64,000 bases of DNA from Sphingomonas sp. Leaf17 (GCF_001421505.1 NZ_LMKL01000001.1:186001-250000); one strand, 5' to 3'; counted from the stretch's first letter, positions 34,768 through 46,465 are shown. The notes: a model not told the origin generated them from the letters alone. Made by a program: numbers and translations.

Positions 34768-36281
34768 CCGACCCGCAAGCCTTGCGCGACATCGTGATCG
34801 TCGGCGGCGGCACCGCCGGCTGGATGTGTGCCGCCGCCCTCTCCCGCTTCGTCGCCAACGACACGACGCGCGTGACGCTGATCGAAAGCGACGCGATCGG
34901 GACGGTCGGCGTCGGCGAGGCGACGATCCCGACCATCAATTTCTTCAACCAGATGCTCGGCATCGACGAGGACGTGTTCCTCGCCGAGGTCGGCGGCACC
35001 TTCAAACTGGGGATCGAGTTTTCCGACTGGGGCAAGATCGGCGATCGCTATCTCCATCCCTTCGGCCAGTATGGCCAGACGATGGAGGGGCTGCAATTCC
35101 ACCATATCTGGGCCAAGCTCGCCGGCATGGGCAAGGCGGCCCCGCTGTCCGATTACAGCCCGTGTGCGGTCGCCTCCGCCGCCGGCCGGTTCGCGCGACA
35201 GGCCGGCGACCCCCGATCGCCGTTCAGCCGCCCGGCCTATGCCTTCCACATCGACGCCACGCTCTATGCCCGCTACCTGCGCGGCTATGCGGAAGGCAAT
35301 GGCGTCACCCGGCTTGAGGGGCGGATCACGCAGGTCGACCGCGATGGCGAGAGCGGCCATGTCACCACGCTGATGCTGGACGATGGCCGGACCGTTGCCG
35401 GCGACCTGTTCATCGACTGCTCGGGCTTCCGCAGCCTGCTGCTCGGCGACACGCTGGGCGTGGGGTATGAAGACTGGAGTCACTGGCTGCCCTGCAACCG
35501 CGCGGTCGCGATGCCGACCGCGACGGTCGGCCCGCCCGCGCCCTATACCATGGCGATCGCGCGCGATGCCGGCTGGCAATGGCGGATCCCGCTCCAGCAC
35601 CGGACCGGCAACGGCATGGTCTATGCCGACGCGTTCATGGACCCGGCCACCGCCGAGGCGACGTTGCGGGCGAACCTGGCCGGACCGCCGACCGGAGACG
35701 CGCGCCACCTGTCGTTCAAGGCCGGCCGCCGCGACCGGTTCTGGGAGGGCAATGTCGTCGCGCTGGGCCTTGCCGGCGGGTTCCTGGAGCCGCTGGAATC
35801 GACCAGCATCCATCTGATCCAGACCGGTATCTCAAAGCTGCTGGCGCTGCTGCCCGACCGCCGCTTCGCCGCCATCGAGCGTGCGGAATATAACCGGCTG
35901 ATGATCCGCAGCTATGACGGCGTGCGGGACTTCATCATCCTGCATTATGCCGCCACGACCCGTAACGACACACCGTTCTGGAACCATGTCCGCACCATGG
36001 AACTGCCCGACAGCCTGTCGTCCAAGATCGAACTGTTCCGGCAGAAAGGCCGCTTCTTCCGCTACGACGACGAACTGTTCGAGATCGCAAGCTGGGTCGC
36101 GGTGCTGTACGGTCAGGGCGTGATTCCCGACGGCTACGACCCGATCGTCGACGCGCTCGACGAAACCCGCCTCGCCGCCGCGCTCGATCACATGCGCGGG
36201 CATATCCGGGCGTGTGTCGGCGCGATGCCGAGCCACGCCGACTTCATCCGCCAGCATTGCGCGATGGGCACGCGGGTATGA
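34764..36281 (+). CDS. Flavin-dependent (tryptophan-type) halogenase family protein, copy 3
   Basis: The 505-residue protein keeps all catalytic features: FAD loop IVIVGGGTAGW at 10-20, lysine K81 in TFKLGIEFSDW, W-x-W-x-I-P at 271-276 and glutamate E345 in FLEPLESTSI. It is clearly paralogous to copy 1 (shared HWLPC, IPLQHR and LILHY/IILHY blocks). Halogen specificity and substrate cannot be read from sequence; related stand-alone enzymes such as BrvH favour bromide and indole-like test compounds in vitro. It overlaps copy 2 upstream and galM downstream by 4 nt. Confidence 0.88.
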   Translation: MTDPQALRDIVIVGGGTAGWMCAAALSRFVANDTTRVTLIESDAIGTVGVGEATIPTINFFNQMLGIDEDVFLAEVGGTFKLGIEFSDWGKIGDRYLHPFGQYGQTMEGLQFHHIWAKLAGMGKAAPLSDYSPCAVASAAGRFARQAGDPRSPFSRPAYAFHIDATLYARYLRGYAEGNGVTRLEGRITQVDRDGESGHVTTLMLDDGRTVAGDLFIDCSGFRSLLLGDTLGVGYEDWSHWLPCNRAVAMPTATVGPPAPYTMAIARDAGWQWRIPLQHRTGNGMVYADAFMDPATAEATLRANLAGPPTGDARHLSFKAGRRDRFWEGNVVALGLAGGFLEPLESTSIHLIQTGISKLLALLPDRRFAAIERAEYNRLMIRSYDGVRDFIILHYAATTRNDTPFWNHVRTMELPDSLSSKIELFRQKGRFFRYDDELFEIASWVAVLYGQGVIPDGYDPIVDALDETRLAAALDHMRGHIRACVGAMPSHADFIRQHCAMGTRV

Positions 36282-37342
36282 CGCGCGCGCAGATCGCGTC
36301 GTTCGGCACCATGCCCGGTGGACAGGTGGTCGCGGCGGTGACGCTGACCAACCGCAACGGCCTGACCGCCCGTGTCCTGACCTATGGCGCGACGTTGCAG
36401 GCACTGACAGCATCCGACCGCGACGGGACGATGGCCGACATCGTCCTGGGTCACGCAACACTGGCCGAATATCTGGCGGAACGGCGCTATTTCGGCGTGA
36501 CCGTCGGCCGCTACGCCAACCGCATCCGCCACGGCCGGTTCGCGATCGACGGCAAAGCCTATGCCATCGCCTGCAACAATGGCGAAAACAGCCTGCATGG
36601 TGGCGAGGACGGGTTCGACACCCGCTGCTGGACGATCGCCGATGCCGCCGCGTCGGCGGTGACACTGACACTGACCAGCCCGGACGGCGACCAGGGCTAT
36701 CCCGGCGAACTGCACGTCACCGCGACTTACGAACTCGACGACAGCGACGCGCTGCACGTCACCTACACCGCGACCACCGACGCGCCGACGATCGTCAACC
36801 TGACCAACCACAGCTTCTTCAACCTGACCGGAGAAGGATCAGGCACGTCGATCCTGTCGCACCAGCTGACGATCGCCGCCGACGCCTGCCTGCCGGTCGA
36901 TGCGACGATGATTCCGACCGGCGAGATCCGCCCTGTTGCCGGCACACCGTTCGACTTCCGCCAGCCCCGTGCCATCGGCGACCGGATCCGCGACGCGAGC
37001 GACGACCAGATCCGGCTGGGTCAGGGCTATGACCATAATTACGTCCTGCGCGCCGGGGACGCGGACGGGATGCGCGTCGCCGCCACCGTCACCGACCCCG
37101 CCTCCGGCCGTGTGCTGACACTGGAAACCGACCAGCCGGGCCTGCAACTCTACAGCGGCAATTTTCTCGATGGCCGCGCGATCGGCAAGGCCGGCCGCGC
37201 CTACCGCCAGTCGGACGGACTCGCGCTGGAACCGCAGCTGTTCCCGGACACGCCCAACCAGCCGGCGTTCGGCTCCGCCCGGCTGGATCCAGGCGCGACC
37301 TATTGCGCGCGGATCATCTACCGGTTGTCGGTCGACACCTGA
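36278..37342 (+). CDS. galM: Aldose 1-epimerase (mutarotase)
   Basis: The 354-residue protein interconverts alpha and beta anomers of sugars such as galactose or arabinose. Family signatures are present: GRYANRIRHGRF, NNGENSLHGG, NLTNHSFFNLTG with the catalytic histidine, YDHNYVL, and a late ALEPQLFPDTPN containing the catalytic glutamate. No signal peptide is evident. It is the last gene of the halogenase operon (ATGA overlap with copy 3), placing sugar metabolism and the halogenase-like genes under one promoter. Its gene ends 17 nt before the convergent GntR regulator. Confidence 0.93.
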   Translation: MTRAQIASFGTMPGGQVVAAVTLTNRNGLTARVLTYGATLQALTASDRDGTMADIVLGHATLAEYLAERRYFGVTVGRYANRIRHGRFAIDGKAYAIACNNGENSLHGGEDGFDTRCWTIADAAASAVTLTLTSPDGDQGYPGELHVTATYELDDSDALHVTYTATTDAPTIVNLTNHSFFNLTGEGSGTSILSHQLTIAADACLPVDATMIPTGEIRPVAGTPFDFRQPRAIGDRIRDASDDQIRLGQGYDHNYVLRAGDADGMRVAATVTDPASGRVLTLETDQPGLQLYSGNFLDGRAIGKAGRAYRQSDGLALEPQLFPDTPNQPAFGSARLDPGATYCARIIYRLSVDT

Positions 37343-37358
37343 GACGGTCGACCACCCC

Positions 37359-38168
37359 TCACGCCTTCAGCAGCGGCTCGGTATCTTCCAGCGCCAGCCG
37401 CACCAGCTCGGTCATCGCCGTGCGCGCCGCCGCCGGATCGGCATCGACGATCGCCTGATAGATCCGCCAGTGATCCGGCATCGGGTCGCGCGGCGGCGCA
37501 TGGTTGCGCTGCTTGAAGATCGTCGTCCAGGTCACCGCCGCCGCGATCGAGCTGGCCAGCGCGACCAGCGGCGCGTTGCGCGTCGCCGCCAGCACCGCCT
37601 GATGGAATTGCTGGTCGGCGGTGCGCCCCTCCTCGGTCGACAGGCCGCATCGCTGCATTTCGTCCAGCGCCTGACGCATCGTCGCCAGATCCGCCTCGGT
37701 CCGCCGCTGCGCCGCCAGTTCGGCCGCCGACGGCTCGACGATCATGCGCAGCTCGAACAATCCCCGGACCAGGCTCTCGCTGGGTTCGGAGGCGAAGGTC
37801 CAGGCCAGCACGTCGGGATCGAGCACGTTCCAGCGGCTGCGCTCGCTGACGCGCGTTCCGGTCTTGGGCCGGCTCTCCACCAGCCCCTTGGCGGCAAGGA
37901 TCCGCACCGCCTCGCGATATGCGCTGCGCGATACCTGCAACCGCTCGCTGAACTCGATCTCACCCGGCAGGACATCGCCCGGCACATATGCACCGGTCAG
38001 GATGGCGATGCCCAGGTCATGCGCGATCGAGCCATGGATTCGCCGCGCCGCGCCCGTCTCGAACGGCAGCCGGATCTTCTCCGGCTCGACCCAACCCGTG
38101 TCGATGGGAGCCGGATCAGTCTGGCCCGGATTACCCCTGTCCGGCGTATCCGGTTGCATCGCAGACAT
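37359..38168 (-). CDS. GntR/FadR-family transcriptional regulator
   Basis: The 269-residue protein has a winged helix-turn-helix near residues 43-110 (GDVLPGEIEFSERLQVSRSAYREAVRILAAKGLVESRPKTGT region) and a C-terminal FCD ligand-binding domain (from about 125). The arginine, aspartate and histidines of FCD metal sites are plausibly present (ELR, ADQQFHQAV, DHWRIYQAI). Such regulators respond to sugar acids or other carboxylates. Lying next to the oxidative sugar dehydrogenases, it probably controls them. Two close starts exist (38168 and 38159); the first has AGGA 3 nt upstream. It is 81 nt downstream of the dehydrogenase pair. Confidence 0.88.
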   Translation of the reverse strand: MSAMQPDTPDRGNPGQTDPAPIDTGWVEPEKIRLPFETGAARRIHGSIAHDLGIAILTGAYVPGDVLPGEIEFSERLQVSRSAYREAVRILAAKGLVESRPKTGTRVSERSRWNVLDPDVLAWTFASEPSESLVRGLFELRMIVEPSAAELAAQRRTEADLATMRQALDEMQRCGLSTEEGRTADQQFHQAVLAATRNAPLVALASSIAAAVTWTTIFKQRNHAPPRDPMPDHWRIYQAIVDADPAAARTAMTELVRLALEDTEPLLKA

Positions 38169-38195
38169 CGTCCTTTTCCACCATTCCCGCCACGC

Positions 38196-38226
38196 CGGCC
38201 CGCCTCTTATGAGAAACGGCGGGCCG
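38196..38226 (-). terminator. GC hairpin after the dehydrogenase pair
   Basis: A 9-bp stem, CGGCCCGCC (38196-38204) with GGCGGGCCG (38218-38226), and a 13-nt loop lie 24 nt beyond the dehydrogenase stop and before the GntR regulator. There is no T-run, so it may be an attenuating or protective hairpin rather than a full terminator. Confidence 0.4.
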
Positions 38227-38249
38227 CTTGTCGAGCAGGGCCGGCACCC

Positions 38250-40753
<2,504 letters not shown>

Positions 40754-40874
40754 GTCGCCATCCCGCATCCGTGAAAACTCAGACATATACGATAGCAGTC
40801 AGGCCGAATCGGCGCAACCCGGCCATGTCGAGCAGGCACCGGCCCGCCATCAATCGTTGTCATGTCGGAACGCC

Positions 40875-42134
40875 TTGGCGCACCACGCGCTATCGGATGC
40901 ACGCCCCCTACCTGCAAGACCGGAGCCTCCCGCCATCGCCACGCTTCAGACCCACACGGCCGCCGCCATCCCCCATCCCCGCGGTCGTGACGCGGCCAGC
41001 CCGTCCGCCATCCCCTTCGCCGGCTGGAAGGATGTCCTGCGCCGCACTTGGCGCGAGGGTGGCGAGGACAATATCGGCCTGATCGCCGCCGGCGTCGCCT
41101 TTTACGGCTTCCTGTCGATCGTCCCCCTGCTCGGCGCGGTCGTGCTGGTCTATGGGCTGGTCGCCGAGCCGCGGACCGTCATCGACAACATGCGGTCGCT
41201 GATGACCGTCATGCCCGCCGACGTTGCCCGCATGATCGGCGACCAGTTGATGACGGCGGTGACGGGGTCGGAGGGCAAGCAGGGCCTGGGCCTGCTCATC
41301 GCGCTGGCGCTGGCGCTCTACGGCGCGATGAAGGGCGCGGGCGCGATCGTGACCGCGCTGAACGTGGTGTATGAGGAGCGCGAGAAGCGCGGCTTCATCC
41401 GCCAGAATCTGGTATCGCTGGCAATCACCGCCGGGGCGGTTCTGCTTGCGATCATGGCGATGACGACGGTCGCCGCCGTCGCCTTTCTGGATTCGCTGAT
41501 GCCGGAGGCACCGGCGTTCGTGCTGACCGCAATGCGGCTGACCAGCTACCTGCTGCTCGCCGGCCTGACGATGGCGGCGGCGTCGACGCTGTATCGCTAT
41601 GGCCCGTCGCGCGATCATGCCCGCTGGCGCTGGCTGACGCCGGGATCGGTGCTGGCGACCGTCATATGGCTGGCCATGACCACCGGCTTCGGCCTCTATG
41701 TCCGCAATTTCGGCAGCTATGACGCCACATACGGGTCGCTCGGCGCGCTGGTCGTGCTGCTGACCTGGCTGTGGCTGTCGGCCTATATCTTCCTGCTCGG
41801 GGCCGAACTCAATTCCGAGCTGGAACATCATGTGATGCCCGACACCACGAAGGGACCGGCCCGGCCGATGGGCCAGCGCGGCGCGACCGTCGCCGACACC
41901 ATGCCCGAGGATGCGGCGGCGACCGTGGAACTGGCGGATGTGGCGGCGGCGCGACGGCCCGGCGATCATCGCGGCATGTCGGCGGCGGCGGGTGTCATCG
42001 GTGGCGGCATGGGACCGGCGCTTGGCGCGGCCGGCGGCCTCGCGATGCTGCGGCGCGGCCATCCCGCCGGTGTAGCGGTGCTGGCGCTGGCCGGCTGGCT
42101 CGCATGGTCGAAGCGACCGGGGACCAAAGTCTGA
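40875..42134 (+). CDS. YihY/BrkB-family inner-membrane protein
   Basis: The product, about 419 residues, contains the YihY/UPF0761 core: FAGWKDVLRRTWREGGEDNIGLIAAGVAFYGFLSIVPL region, six membrane helices, and the late GSLGALVVLLTWLWLSAYIFLLGAELNSELE block. The C-terminal tail adds about 90 Ala/Gly-rich residues. Function is unknown, despite the old RNase BN label of the family. The start is unresolved: no in-frame ATG lies between the divergent aldehyde dehydrogenase start and the conserved core. I use a TTG at 40875 with GGAA upstream; an ATC at 40935 with GGAG 9 nt upstream is an alternative. Confidence 0.82.
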   Translation: MAHHALSDARPLPARPEPPAIATLQTHTAAAIPHPRGRDAASPSAIPFAGWKDVLRRTWREGGEDNIGLIAAGVAFYGFLSIVPLLGAVVLVYGLVAEPRTVIDNMRSLMTVMPADVARMIGDQLMTAVTGSEGKQGLGLLIALALALYGAMKGAGAIVTALNVVYEEREKRGFIRQNLVSLAITAGAVLLAIMAMTTVAAVAFLDSLMPEAPAFVLTAMRLTSYLLLAGLTMAAASTLYRYGPSRDHARWRWLTPGSVLATVIWLAMTTGFGLYVRNFGSYDATYGSLGALVVLLTWLWLSAYIFLLGAELNSELEHHVMPDTTKGPARPMGQRGATVADTMPEDAAATVELADVAAARRPGDHRGMSAAAGVIGGGMGPALGAAGGLAMLRRGHPAGVAVLALAGWLAWSKRPGTKV

Positions 42135-42167
42135 CGATTATCGGTGCGGCCCGGCGCAAACGGGCGG

Positions 42168-42254
42168 TGGTGGACAGGGCTGGATTCGAACCAGCGTACG
42201 GGAAACCCGGGCAGATTTACAGTCTGCTGCCTTTAACCACTCGGCCACCTGTCC
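42168..42254 (-). tRNA. tRNA-Tyr (GUA anticodon)
   Basis: Read on the minus strand, the 5' acceptor strand GGACAGG pairs with CCTGTCC at the 3' end. It is followed by the discriminator A and an encoded CCA. The anticodon loop CTGTAAA gives GTA. The T-arm is GGTTCGAATCC and there is a long variable arm, as expected for bacterial tRNA-Tyr. It lies between the BrkB gene and the M28 peptidase gene. Confidence 0.97.
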
Positions 42255-42386
42255 AGATGCGTGGTTCGCCGAAGCGAGGCGGCTCCATGCCGAAGCGAAC
42301 CCCGCCTGTCAACGACGCGAACCGCCTTGCGCTGTCGGAAATCGAAGAATACCCCCTTCGACAGCAGTTTTCTTTGGGGGATTTCC

Positions 42387-44009
42387 ATGCGCCACCTGTT
42401 TCTCGCCGCGACGGCGACGCTCGCTGTCGTGTCCGCCGCCATGCCCGCCACCGCGCAGGACAAGCCCGCCAGCCCGGTCCTCAACCGGATCATCGACGAG
42501 GGCACCAACCGGACGCAGGTCATGACGACCGCGCAGCACCTGACCGACGTCATCGGCCCGCGCCTGACCAATTCCCCCGCGATGCGCCGGGCCGAGGCGT
42601 GGACGCAGGAGGAGTTTCGCCGATACGGCCTGGTCAACGTCCACAAGGAGGCGTTTCCGTTCGGGCGCGGCTGGTCGATCGAACGATCCAGCGTCCGCAT
42701 GGTCACCCCGCGCGTCGTGCAGCTGACCGCGATTCCCATCGCCTGGACGCCCGCGACCACCGGCGCGCTGACCGCCCCCGTCATCGTCGCCCCGATCGAC
42801 AAGGAGCGTGACTTCGCCAAATGGCGCGGCAAGCTGTCGGGCAAAATCGTGATGTTGTCGGCCCCCGGCACCGGTGACGAACCGACCGACCCCGCGTTCA
42901 GGCGGCTGGCCGGCGACGACATCGCCAAGCTCGATGTGTTCCAGCAGCCCTCCTATGACCCCGCCGCCGCCGATCGCCGGCTGAAGCGGCTCGACTTCGC
43001 GCAGAAGCTCGATGCGTTCCTGAAGGCCGAGGGCGCGGTCGGGTTCGCCACCATTTCGTACCGCGACGGCAAGCTGGTCAGCGGCGAGGGCTATCAGTTC
43101 GGCGTCGGCGAAACCCCGTCGATGCCCGGCGTGCAGATCGCGGCGGAGGATTATCGCCGCCTCGCGCGCCTGTCAGTCAGCGGCCCCGCCCCGACGCTGG
43201 AAATCATCAGCGACGTGCGCTTCGACGACAGCGACACCAACGCCTACAACATCATCGCCGAAATCCCCGGCACCGACCCCAAAGCCGGATACGTCATGGC
43301 CGGCGCGCATCTCGATAGCTGGGTCGCCGCCGACGGTGCGGCCGACAACGCCGCCGGTTCGGCCATGATTATGGAAGCCGCACGCATCCTGGCCGCCACC
43401 GGCGTCCGGCCGAAACGCGCGATCCGCTTTGCCCTGTGGTCCGGCGAAGAGCAGGGCATCCTGGGGTCGATGGCCTATGTCGAACAGCATCTGGCGCGGC
43501 GCGGGTCACCCGGCGACCCGAAGCAGAGCGGCATGAAAAGCTATTACGGTTTCGCCAATCGCTGGCCGATCACGCCGCTGCCCGGTCACGGCGATTTGGC
43601 CGCCTATTTTAACATCGACAATGGCTCGGGCAAACTGCGCGGCCTGTATGCGGAGAATAATCCGTCGGTCGTGCCGATCTTCCGCGAATGGCTGGGGCCG
43701 CTCGCGTCGATGGGCGCTGGCAACGTCGTCGCGCGCCAGACCGGCGGCACCGACCATGTCTTCATGCAGTCGGTCGGGATTCCCGGCTTCCAGTTCATCC
43801 AGGATCCGCTGGATTACGGCAGCCGCATCCACCATACATCGGCCGACACCTTCGACCATCTGAAGGCGACGGACATGCGCCAGGCGTCGATCGTGCTCGC
43901 ATCGGTCTTGCTCAGCGCGGCCAATGCGGACAAGGCGTTGCCGCGACCGCCGGTTCCAACCAAGCCGGTGGTGACCGACCCGTTTGCAATTTCCGAGGAT
44001 GATGACTGA
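42387..44009 (+). CDS. Exported M28-family zinc aminopeptidase with PA-type insert
   Basis: The 540-residue protein has a signal peptide (MRHLFLAATATLAVVSAAMPATAQ). An N-terminal region and a protease-associated-like insert (about residues 125-260) come before the catalytic domain. Metal-site motifs run in order: AGAHLDSW, ADGAADNAAG, SGEEQG, YFNIDNGSG and HHTSADTFD. It should remove N-terminal residues from peptides in the periplasm or outside. GGGGG lies about 7 nt before the ATG. The stop overlaps the rlmB start by one base (TGATG), implying coupled translation although the two functions are unrelated. Confidence 0.9.
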   Translation: MRHLFLAATATLAVVSAAMPATAQDKPASPVLNRIIDEGTNRTQVMTTAQHLTDVIGPRLTNSPAMRRAEAWTQEEFRRYGLVNVHKEAFPFGRGWSIERSSVRMVTPRVVQLTAIPIAWTPATTGALTAPVIVAPIDKERDFAKWRGKLSGKIVMLSAPGTGDEPTDPAFRRLAGDDIAKLDVFQQPSYDPAAADRRLKRLDFAQKLDAFLKAEGAVGFATISYRDGKLVSGEGYQFGVGETPSMPGVQIAAEDYRRLARLSVSGPAPTLEIISDVRFDDSDTNAYNIIAEIPGTDPKAGYVMAGAHLDSWVAADGAADNAAGSAMIMEAARILAATGVRPKRAIRFALWSGEEQGILGSMAYVEQHLARRGSPGDPKQSGMKSYYGFANRWPITPLPGHGDLAAYFNIDNGSGKLRGLYAENNPSVVPIFREWLGPLASMGAGNVVARQTGGTDHVFMQSVGIPGFQFIQDPLDYGSRIHHTSADTFDHLKATDMRQASIVLASVLLSAANADKALPRPPVPTKPVVTDPFAISEDDD

Positions 44010-44752
44010 TGGCGCGTAAAGGCCACCGCCCGAGCCAGGCTTTTGCCGGCCGCCCGAAGTTCTGGGGCCGCCACGCGGTGACCGCCGCGCTCGCCAACCC
44101 GAACCGGGTGGTGAAGAAGATCTGGGGCACGCGCGAGGCGCTGGCCGCGCTCGACCTGCCGTCGATCCTGCCGGTGACGTTCGCGGAAGCCGTCGATCTG
44201 GGCCGGATGGTGCCGGGCGACGCGCCGCATCAGGGGCTGGTCGCCGAGGTCGAGCCGCTGGAGGATATGTGGCTGGGCGACCTGCTGGAAATGGGGCGTG
44301 ACGACCAGCGCCCGCTCATCATCCTGGATCAGGTGACCGATCCGCACAATGTCGGCGCGATCCTGCGCTCGGCCGCCGCGTTCGACGCGCTGGGCGTCAT
44401 CACCCAGGATCGTCACTCGCCGCCGGAATCGGGGACGGTCGCGCGGTCGGCCAGCGGCGCGCTGGAAACCGTGCCGTGGCTCCGCGTCGTCAATCTCGCC
44501 CGCGCGCTGGACGAAATCGGCGAGGCCCAGTTCTGGCGCATCGGCCTGACCGGCCACGCCACCCAGACGCTGGCCGAGGCGATGAGCCCGATGAAGACCT
44601 GCATCGTGCTGGGGGCCGAGGGTGAGGGCATGCGCCAGAATACCGAGGCGCATTGCGACCTGCTCGCCAGGCTGCCGATCAGCCCGAAGGTCGAAAGCCT
44701 GAACGTCTCGAACGCCGCCGCCATCGCGCTCTACGCGGTGACTGCGCGGTAG
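44009..44752 (+). CDS. rlmB: 23S rRNA (guanosine-2'-O-)-methyltransferase, SpoU/TrmH family
   Basis: The 247-residue SPOUT methyltransferase has the small N-terminal substrate-binding domain (FWGRHAVTAALANP) and knotted SAM domain signatures: ILDQVTDPHNVGAILRSAAAF, IVLGAEGEGMRQN and the terminal SLNVSNAAAIALY. These match RlmB, which methylates a guanosine in 23S rRNA, though a tRNA target cannot be excluded. It starts at ATG 44009, overlapping the M28 peptidase stop by one base. A hairpin repeat lies 28 nt after its stop. Confidence 0.92.
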   Translation: MARKGHRPSQAFAGRPKFWGRHAVTAALANPNRVVKKIWGTREALAALDLPSILPVTFAEAVDLGRMVPGDAPHQGLVAEVEPLEDMWLGDLLEMGRDDQRPLIILDQVTDPHNVGAILRSAAAFDALGVITQDRHSPPESGTVARSASGALETVPWLRVVNLARALDEIGEAQFWRIGLTGHATQTLAEAMSPMKTCIVLGAEGEGMRQNTEAHCDLLARLPISPKVESLNVSNAAAIALYAVTAR

Positions 44753-44780
44753 AAGCATTTTCGGCGGGTTGTAGGCGACC

Positions 44781-44807
44781 GTCATCCCGGACGTGATCCG
44801 GGATGAC
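44781..44807. repeat. Palindromic intergenic repeat, possible bidirectional terminator
   Basis: The stem GTCATCCCGGA/TCCGGGATGAC (11 bp) with a 5-nt CGTGA loop lies between convergent rlmB and ferredoxin genes. The wording resembles dispersed GTCATCCCGG-type repeats of alphaproteobacteria. No T-run follows. Confidence 0.7.
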
Positions 44808-44817
44808 GGGTATAGCC

Positions 44818-45135
44818 TCAGTCCTCCGCGGCGATCCGCACCTTCAACCCGTCCAGCGTGTCGTCGAACATGATCTGGCACGACAGCCGCGACCCCGCGT
44901 CACGGTCGCTGGTCGAATCGAGCAGGTCGTCCTCGTCCGGTCCCATCTTCGGCAGCAGGCCGACGAACGCCGCGTCGACATGGACGTGGCAGGTCGCGCA
45001 CGAACAGCATCCGCCGCACAGCGCAAGAATCTCGTCGATCCCGGAATCGCGGATCACCTCCATCACGGACAGCCCGGCCTCGCCGTCGATCTCGCGTTCT
45101 TCCCCTTCGCGCGTCGTCACGATAAGCTTGGGCAT
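44818..45135 (-). CDS. [2Fe-2S] ferredoxin, adrenodoxin/Fdx type
   Basis: The 105-residue protein carries the four cluster cysteines in the adrenodoxin pattern: C-x5-C-x2-C in [16 protein letters not shown] and the last in RLSCQI. Two additional cysteines lie within the loop (CGGCC). Such ferredoxins pass electrons to cytochromes P450, Rieske oxygenases or iron-sulfur assembly. The ATG at 45135 gives the usual [11 protein letters not shown] start, with GGAGAG 5 nt upstream. No oxygenase or reductase partner is adjacent. It diverges from the glycosylase gene. Confidence 0.92.
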   Translation of the reverse strand: MPKLIVTTREGEEREIDGEAGLSVMEVIRDSGIDEILALCGGCCSCATCHVHVDAAFVGLLPKMGPDEDDLLDSTSDRDAGSRLSCQIMFDDTLDGLKVRIAAED

Positions 45136-45213
45136 CATGCTCTCCAAAAACCATTTCTCCGCCCATGCCGTGCCGCCCTGCGGCAATCAAGCATTCCCGC
45201 CGGTCGCTTCGTC

Positions 45214-45840
45214 ATGGGGCTGAACGCCGAACAGATCGGTCACGCGATGGATGCGCTGGCCGCCGCCGAACCCGCGTTCGCGGTCGCGCTGGCCGAGGCG
45301 GGCTATCCCGCCCCCCGGATCAGCGCGCGCGGCTATCCGACATTGCTGCGCACCATCGTCGGCCAGCAGGTCAGCGTGGCGTCGGCCGAATCGGTCTGGC
45401 GCAAGCTGGAGGCGGTGCTGGGTGACGCCACCTCACCGGAGGCGGTCGCCGCCGCCAGTGACGAGGAACTCCGCAGCGCCGGCCTGTCGCGCCAGAAGGC
45501 CAGCTATGCCCGCAGCCTCGCCGACGAGGTGACCAGCGGCCGGCTCGACCTCGACCATCTGCCGGCGGACGACGAGGAGGCGATCGCCGCGCTGATCCGG
45601 GTGAAGGGCATCGGCCGCTGGTCGGCCGAAATCTACCTGCTGTTCGCGGAAGGACGCACCGACATCTGGCCGGCGGGCGACCTGGCGGTGCAGATCGCGG
45701 TCGGCCGGATCCTGGGCCACGACACGCGCCCCAGCGAAAAGCGGACGCGCGAACTCGCCGAACGCTGGCGGCCACACCGCGGGGCGGCGGCGATCTTCGC
45801 CTGGCATCACTATCAGGCGGGGATGAAGGTCATCGGGTAA
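45214..45840 (+). CDS. DNA-3-methyladenine glycosylase II-like (AlkA/HhH-GPD)
   Basis: The 208-residue protein is a base-excision glycosylase of the HhH-GPD superfamily. The helix-hairpin-helix lies in LIRVKGIGRWSAEIYLLF (128-145) and the catalytic aspartate is D156 in WPAGDLAVQ. There is no iron-sulfur cysteine cluster. It lacks AlkA's extra N-terminal domain, like the shorter MagI/Mpg II-type enzymes that remove alkylated purines. The start at ATG 45214 is the first that does not extend over the divergent ferredoxin gene. Confidence 0.9.
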   Translation: MGLNAEQIGHAMDALAAAEPAFAVALAEAGYPAPRISARGYPTLLRTIVGQQVSVASAESVWRKLEAVLGDATSPEAVAAASDEELRSAGLSRQKASYARSLADEVTSGRLDLDHLPADDEEAIAALIRVKGIGRWSAEIYLLFAEGRTDIWPAGDLAVQIAVGRILGHDTRPSEKRTRELAERWRPHRGAAAIFAWHHYQAGMKVIG

Positions 45841-45966
45841 AGATGACATTCACTATCCTCGCACAGCTTTTCATCAACGGTGGCGTCCTACTGTCGAGTC
45901 CTTGGAACGGGTCGCCTGCGACTGCGCCGTTCATCCAATAGGGCCGTTCGTCCAATGGGGGATGCA

Positions 45967-46434
45967 ATGCTGGATCGCCAATGCCTGTCGCGTGAACATG
46001 ACGAACTGATCGCGCTGACGACCGCCCTCGTCGCGCAGGTTACCCGGGCGGCGCCCGACCTGGCGGGCCTGTCGACGGTCCGCTGGCGCTTCAACCGGGT
46101 GCTGCTGATGCATCTGGCGAAGGAGGACAAGCTGCTCTACCCGCAGCTTACCCGGTCGCCCTCGCCGACCACCGCGCGCCTCGCCGAACTGTTCGCCGCC
46201 GAAGTCTGCGGGCTGGCGGCGGACTATGCCGCCTACATGCAGCGCTGGCCGGTCGAACGGATCGAGGGCGAATGGCCCGCCTTCGCCAAGGATACCCGCC
46301 GCATCCTCGACGCGCTGGGCAAGCGGATCGCGCGCGAGGAAAACGAACTCTACCCCTGCATCGACGCGGTCAGCACCGCCGGTACAGCGCCCGCCCGTCC
46401 GTCGGCCCCCACGCCCGCCCCGCACCGCTTGTGA
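45967..46434 (+). CDS. Hemerythrin-like domain protein
   Basis: The 155-residue helical protein shows a hemerythrin HHE pattern: REHDELI near the start, [14 protein letters not shown] in the middle and [15 protein letters not shown] late, giving histidine and glutamate ligands for a possible di-iron site. The last ligand position has Glu-Glu-Asn rather than His-x-x-Glu, so iron binding may be altered. The ATG at 45967 has GGGGGA 4-5 nt upstream. The C-terminal tail is Pro/Ala-rich. Possible roles are oxygen, NO or iron sensing; none can be assigned. It precedes the metal transporter by 31 nt on the same strand. Confidence 0.72.
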   Translation: MLDRQCLSREHDELIALTTALVAQVTRAAPDLAGLSTVRWRFNRVLLMHLAKEDKLLYPQLTRSPSPTTARLAELFAAEVCGLAADYAAYMQRWPVERIEGEWPAFAKDTRRILDALGKRIAREENELYPCIDAVSTAGTAPARPSAPTPAPHRL

Positions 46435-46465
46435 TGCGCGCCATCATCGGCCAAAGCGGCAGGTG

